Assembly: GCA_027924585.1 (NCBI GenBank)
Contig: BSBM01000779.1
Span: 17,404,001 to 17,468,000, forward strand
Source of the DNA: Larix kaempferi
Lineage: Eukaryota; Streptophyta; Pinopsida; Pinales; Pinaceae
Reading direction: 5' to 3'
DNA length: 64,000 nucleotides
A program made the position numbers and the translations under genes. Positions within the stretch are counted from its first letter, which is position 1; each line of letters begins with the position of its first letter. This document shows positions 58,964 through 64,000 of this stretch, piece by piece. A model generated the notes under the pieces. That model saw only the letters and a program-made list of their open reading frames with translations. It had not been told where the DNA came from and did not search any database.

Positions 58964-60059
58964 CCTAGCTCGGGGGTGGTCTCTCAGTTGAAAGAGTATA
59001 GGATGGACATAGACCTAAGGTTGGGTGGAAAGTTGTCCTCACTTAGCCAGTTGCTTGGGGCAGCTTCAGTTCCAAAGATAAGTGTCCTTGTGATGTTTAA
59101 ATGAGGCTATTTCATGTGTTATGTTATGCTTTTTATGTTCAACTTAATGATTGAATGATTGAATGAATACATGGAATTGGATCAATAGGGAACTATGTGT
59201 ATGCTTAAAGATGAGTTTGAATGCTTCATCATTTTCATGAATGTAATGTATGGCTAACCTTGCAGGTTATAGATGCATTGAATAGCTTTGGTTTCATAGT
59301 ATGTGTTTAGTTATGCATGCATCTATGTGCTTATGAGAATGGTCCATTGATGAATAGGACTGTATTCCTTTGCATTGTATTTAAGTCTATGTCTATGTTG
59401 TTCTTATGCCCATGTTGAATGTTGGATACATGTTATATGTGTGGATGGATAATGCTATAGTCTCCCTGTGTTTATTGATGCATGAATATTCCTACATGAG
59501 TCATTTATCATGCTCTTCCACATCTGCATCTTTGTATTTATCCCTATGTACTTATGTGTAATTATGCCTAAGGAATAGGACTAAGCCCTGGATGTTTCCA
59601 TCACTCTTCCTGGGAGAAATATGTGCATGTAATCCATTCTATGAGTGTGGGTCATGTATCCTTACTTGTGTTCATGGAGTGTGCTTATGCATATTTGTAA
59701 TCTCTTGATAATGCTTTTGAATCATACTTGGATGAATTATAGCTAAGTCTGGTAAATGTGTAGGACCACCCCAACAAGGATTTGGGAATGGAATGGATAC
59801 CCTGTGGATCAGATGAAGAAGAGAAGACATGGCAGAATTGGAGCAAATATTATTGATGAAGGGTAAATGCATATAGGGGAATTTATGGCCATAGTTTCAG
59901 TTGGAAAAATGGAAAGTTTGGAGTTCTCTAATGGGGTGGGGATTGCACCATTGTATAGATATCTCCAAGAAATTTACAATGGTACCGGCCTTGTCCAATG
60001 TGGACCAAGGATGAGCGAGTTATCACCCTTTGAAGTTTCCTTAGAAGCTTGTTGGTGCA
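58964..60059 (+). repeat. Gypsy-type LTR, continuation after Copia B
   Basis: The first 20-30 bp complete the conserved LTR box interrupted at 51722. No ORF, primer site or second LTR was found to the right, so the far edge is unknown. Extension to 60059 is only a guess; the sequence is non-coding throughout. Confidence 0.4.
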
Positions 60060-60650
60060 GGGGCCTGTGGTCCTAACCTTTCCGCATCCGCAAGGCAGAT
60101 TGCAAATTGCGAAGGTCAAGGACCAACCATTGGGTTGCGTGGTGATACCTCTGCATTTCCGCATCTGCAAAGCGGATTGCGGATTGCGGATGTTGGGTGA
60201 TCAATTTTTGCCAAGTTGGCATATTGGATTTCCACATTTTTGCATCCGAAAGCGGGTTGCAGATTACGGATTGTGGATGTCGGGTGATCAATTTCTGTGG
60301 AGTTGGTGTATTGGATTTCCCAATTTCCCCATCTGCAAGTGGGTTTCGGATTGCGGATTATAGAGGGTGGTTTCTCTCGGGTTGGCGAGATTGGAATTCT
60401 TGCGGAAATCCGGAAGAAGCTTTTGTCGAAGTGGAGTAATTGGGATTCTGCATTTCTGAATCCCACTTGCGGATTGCAGGTTGTGGGAGTGAAATATTTT
60501 CAGAGCCATGAATTGGGATTCCGCCTTTACGAATTCCGCAATGTGGATTGTGGAATTGCGGATTGCGGAAGTCGGAAAAGGGATTTATGTGGAAGGATAA
60601 TTTGGCAATCTGACATCTGAATCCGAATGCGGATGGAAGGCCATTGTAGC
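60060..60650 (+). repeat. ATTGCGG-rich minisatellite, units of about 87 bp
   Basis: GGATTGCGGAT-type words recur many times. The clearest adjacent units start at 60188 and 60275 (GGATGTYGGGTGATCAATTT..., ...TATTGGATTTCC...), period 87 bp, with more diverged units on both sides. It shares GCGGAAAT..., ATTGCGG and TTGG.ATTCC vocabulary with 21228-21370. Confidence 0.8.
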
Positions 60651-61019
60651 TGTGTGCAAAAATGGAAGAAATTGGAGAAAAAAAAAATGTACCAAAGGGT
60701 CTCCCATGGCCTCTGAAGGCCACTAGGGAGGTTGGGGAATGTGACAAAGTGGAATTAGAGCTGATTAGAGAAATTTTGAGGTAAAAAATGAGCCTCAAAA
60801 CAAAGAAAATCTACTATAAAAATCAACCAATCACATTTTAGAGGATGTGGCATTGCTTGATTTAAAATGCCATTTGTCACATTTTCAATGGTAGATGAGA
60901 AACCATAGTTAACCATGATAGTTCTATAAGTACTTTTAAAATCATGAAGTAAAGTACTTATTTCACACTTTTTCAATATAATATTATAATTGTCCCCTTT
61001 CATAATTTTTGGAAAAAAA
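60651..61019. other. Intergenic sequence, no gene seen
   Basis: Nothing recognisable on either strand. Confidence 0.4.
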
Positions 61020-61800
61020 TAACATATATACCTAAAAAAATACCCATATACCTTTATACTACATAAATTTAAAAAAATATTTTTTTAATTGTTTATACTT
61101 TTAAGATATGATAAAACACTTTCACTTAAAAACATCTCATAATTTTAAGTTATTTGAAAACTAATAAAATACTAAGAAAACATTTTCACATACCTTTTTA
61201 AAAATTAACATATTTTTTTTTAAAATTCATATACTCTATAATTATTTGAAAGGTAAAAGATTATAAAAAATAATCATGTGAATTCCACATACTTTAACAT
61301 TAAAGAAAAAATCACATGATATGGGATAATATATGGGATAATATATATAATATATTTAATATGTAACATATAATATGTAATATGTATGTTACATATTAAA
61401 TGTATTATGATAATATGTGATATGAGATAATATATAAGATAATATATATAATATATTTAATATGTAACATATAATATAATATATACCATATACCATATAT
61501 TTAATATGTAACATATAATATGTAACACATATTAATGTTACATGTCAAATATATTATATTAAATGTATTATGCTATATATTATATATTAAATCCCTGTAT
61601 GCATGATCCTTCCCCATGTAATTTTACTTTTTAAAGTATGTGAACTCTAATATGTTACCATGCATTTTTAATATTTTATTAGTTTATAAAGCATATTTAA
61701 TATAATATTTAATATTTAACATATAATATATATTTTATTATATAATATATTATATTAAAGGCATGGTTTTAAAGATTATATATATATATAATTTGAAAAT
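61020..61800. repeat. Extremely AT-rich region with tandem and inverted repeats
   Basis: The phrase GATAATATATATAATATATTTAATATGTAACATATAATA-like (quoted in part: TTTAATATGTAACATATAAT) occurs at about 61353, 61457 and 61501. TAATATGTAACATA and its inverted partner TATGTTACATATTA lie within about 45 bp (61355-61400), able to form a hairpin. Confidence 0.8.
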
Positions 61801-64000
61801 ATTAATTGGTCAAGGACAAAAACGTTTTTGAAAATCTCACCTTTACTTGTATCCACATTTTTTATTTTTAGTTACATCAATATAGTGTTTTTTATTAATT
61901 TTATTTTTATACAACTTTTCAATTTAATTTAACCATGCTTTATATAGATTGTAGTGTAAAAGGTAAGTTGTTAATATATCTTCCCCAGAAAATGACAAAC
62001 TCATAATATTTTATTATATCTCTTAGGAGGCCCATTTTAGACCTCAAAATATCTTTAATGTCAGTTACAACATTGGGACTACTTTGGAGCCAAATCATGA
62101 GTTTACATGCATAAGAACCTGATGCAGTAAGAGCTATGGCAACGATCAAGAGAAGCTACAGAATGATGAAAAGGCTATATAATTGGACCTTCTATGACAT
62201 GAAAGAAGAATTCCATGTTATGATGAGGAATTGAAAGGAAGAACCCTTAGACTCTTCTCTTGCTGATATAATTATAATTTCTAAGTTTTATGTCTAGAAA
62301 ATTATAGCATAGGAATGCTGAGAGTGCAAGATATTAGATGCATGAAGTAAATAGGTACTAGTGGACATACTGCTAGTTATTGAATAGTGCATGCAAAGTT
62401 GCATTTTGTTAAAGCTAGTGAAGTTTACATATGCAATGAACCACTAATGACAATTGTTGTGGTTGAAACATGGTTGAAGATGTTGATGATACTGTTGCAT
62501 ATGACCAACAACCTTATGAAGAAAGGTTGGTGAAGCAGATCTGTGATCATGAGGATTGGTAGAAGGACTGTGTATCCCTTGGTAAGAAGCCAAGCTAATC
62601 CGGTAACATCAAGGATGCTAATGGGAACCATGCAGGTATGTTTTATTCATGCTAATTGTACAAGTATTGAAATGGGATTGGGTAAGAATCCCTTGAACCA
62701 TATTTTGTAAACCTAGAATGATATGCATGTATGGTTGAATGCATGATTGTGAATTCCATACCCCAGGGTATGGCGAGGAATGGGTAATAAGGGCAAGAAG
62801 CCTCATGCCATGTAACTGTTTTAAAATTTAGAATGCATTCATCTAAAATATCTCATGCCATGTGTATGTTGGTTATGAGTTGAGTTTAATGAGGGAAAGT
62901 AAGGACTTATAGTCATGTTATGGTAGTGATATGGCAGTGCATGACTATATGAGATAGCCCTAGTTAGGACGTAATGTGTTTGGAATGATGGAATGCATGA
63001 CATGCTAGTATAGTATGCATGAATTAATGCAAAGTGGCATGGAGTGGATATGCATTAAAATATTTTGTAAATATTGTGGATATGTATTGAGTGAATGCAT
63101 CTGAAAAGTTTGTGTAAACACTGTAAATGTGCATGCATGTGTGTGGGTGCACATGTTGTGATGCATTGTGTGAATGCATGGTTGTGATGTGTATATTTCA
63201 TTGAAAATTAAATCATTGATGGAATGATGAATTGATGATAATTCTAGAATCATTTCATGAGTTTCTATAAATGCATGAGAGTGAATGCATGAAGAAGACA
63301 ATCATTTTTCATGGGCTACCAGAATGCTATGTGGAAGGACATAGTTGTATAAATGATCTGGCTGTGAAGTGATGAGTATTTAAAGTTTCATTTAAATTGT
63401 ATAAATGAAGTGACTGCACCTTGCAATTTTATTATGATAATGATTCACATGAAGTTAATATGTTTTTGTGATATTGAAATGCTAACGGCTGAAAGTGCTT
63501 GAGTTATTGAGTGTTATAATTCTGAAAATAACTTCAATGATTGCGGAAACAATGACAAAGCTATGTGAATGAAGAACTTCCAAAGTGTTTGGCTGATTGA
63601 GGTTTCATATATCAGGCATAAATTCCTTGGGTATGGCAGCATAGGTGAGACCGTATGGAATGATGGAATCTACCACGTGCAAGAGCCAAACCTCATGAGA
63701 AGGGTCTCATGGTTGTAAGATTAAATTTATGAACAACACATATTGTCCATTTCATATTTAAAACCCTCTAATTTAAGTTTATGGAAATAATTTCATGGAT
63801 GTAAATCAAATTATGTAGGTAACATAATTGTAAATTCATGTTTGAATGTAATTAATAATGTCATTGATTGGTTACAAGACAATCAGATCTGAATTTTACT
63901 ATTAAATGCCACTGACTATTTGGATATATGAATTGTGTGAGGAGAACACCATGCAGGGAGACCATGTGATATGGCCTGCAAGAGATAAACATGATGAGAA
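61801..64000. other. Unassigned AT-rich sequence, ATGCATG-rich
   Basis: No protein homology on either strand. ATGCATG and GCATGAATG words are frequent from 62600 on, and phrases such as CCATACCCCAGGGTATGG (a palindrome, about 62757-62774) occur. It may be non-coding retrotransposon sequence; I cannot place it. Confidence 0.35.

Noticed and set aside
60060-60798. Overlapping reading frames of 80-146 codons on both strands
   Set aside because: They run through minisatellite units and share no recognisable domain.

Overview
This window looks like a transposon graveyard from a large plant genome. A gymnosperm or conifer-like source is my inference, based on AT-rich composition, dense nested LTR retrotransposons with long LTRs, and almost no host genes. 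I see no intact host gene, no rRNA or tRNA gene and no CRISPR array. Nearly everything recognisable is retrotransposon, LINE or DNA-transposon sequence, mostly decayed.

Layout. 1-3887 is a minus-strand Ty3/Gypsy chromovirus that has lost most of pol (gag, a protease fragment, then directly the integrase tail and chromodomain). Its left LTR runs off the window. It sits inside the integrase tail of a second, nearly complete but broken minus-strand Gypsy (3888 to about 11851). About 13800-17470 is a decayed plus-strand CACTA-type (TNP2) transposase, followed by CGACGG-rich subterminal sequence. 21377-22801 is a 1.4-kb element with about 500-bp terminal inverted repeats, internal perfect hairpins and a G-rich core; a 600-bp pyrimidine tract follows at 22855. 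About 26690-27592 is a Gypsy LTR fragment (minus).

29880-41600 is a minus-strand LINE reverse-transcriptase fossil split by a plus-strand Ty1/Copia element (30110-40434, TSD ATGTA). That Copia is split in its integrase gene by a very young non-autonomous LTR element (32964-36152, TSD AATGT, 879-bp LTRs with about 3 differences). The inner element carries one 372-codon gag-like ORF with an unrecognised C-terminal half. 43.4-45.1 kb holds an unrecognised broken ORF and a LINE zinc-finger tail. Exons of a Rab5-class GTPase pseudogene lie at 45566-48997. From 50662 a Gypsy LTR (plus) begins; it is split by a second Copia element (51723-58963, minus, TSD CCCAG/CCTAG). 60.06-60.65 kb is an ATTGCGG-rich minisatellite related to one at 21.2 kb. 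61.0-61.8 kb is extremely AT-rich. The rest to 64 kb is unassigned.

How the parts relate. LTR divergence counted by eye gives an order of insertion: inner element (about 0.3%) younger than Copia A (about 2.5%) younger than Copia B (about 4.5% plus an indel). The LINE and host Gypsy LTRs are older. Most interesting are the non-autonomous element with its chimeric ORF, the satellite-like arrays that both Copia elements carry between pol and the polypurine tract, an amber codon at the identical position in both Copia pol genes, and the long-inverted-repeat element with built-in palindromes.
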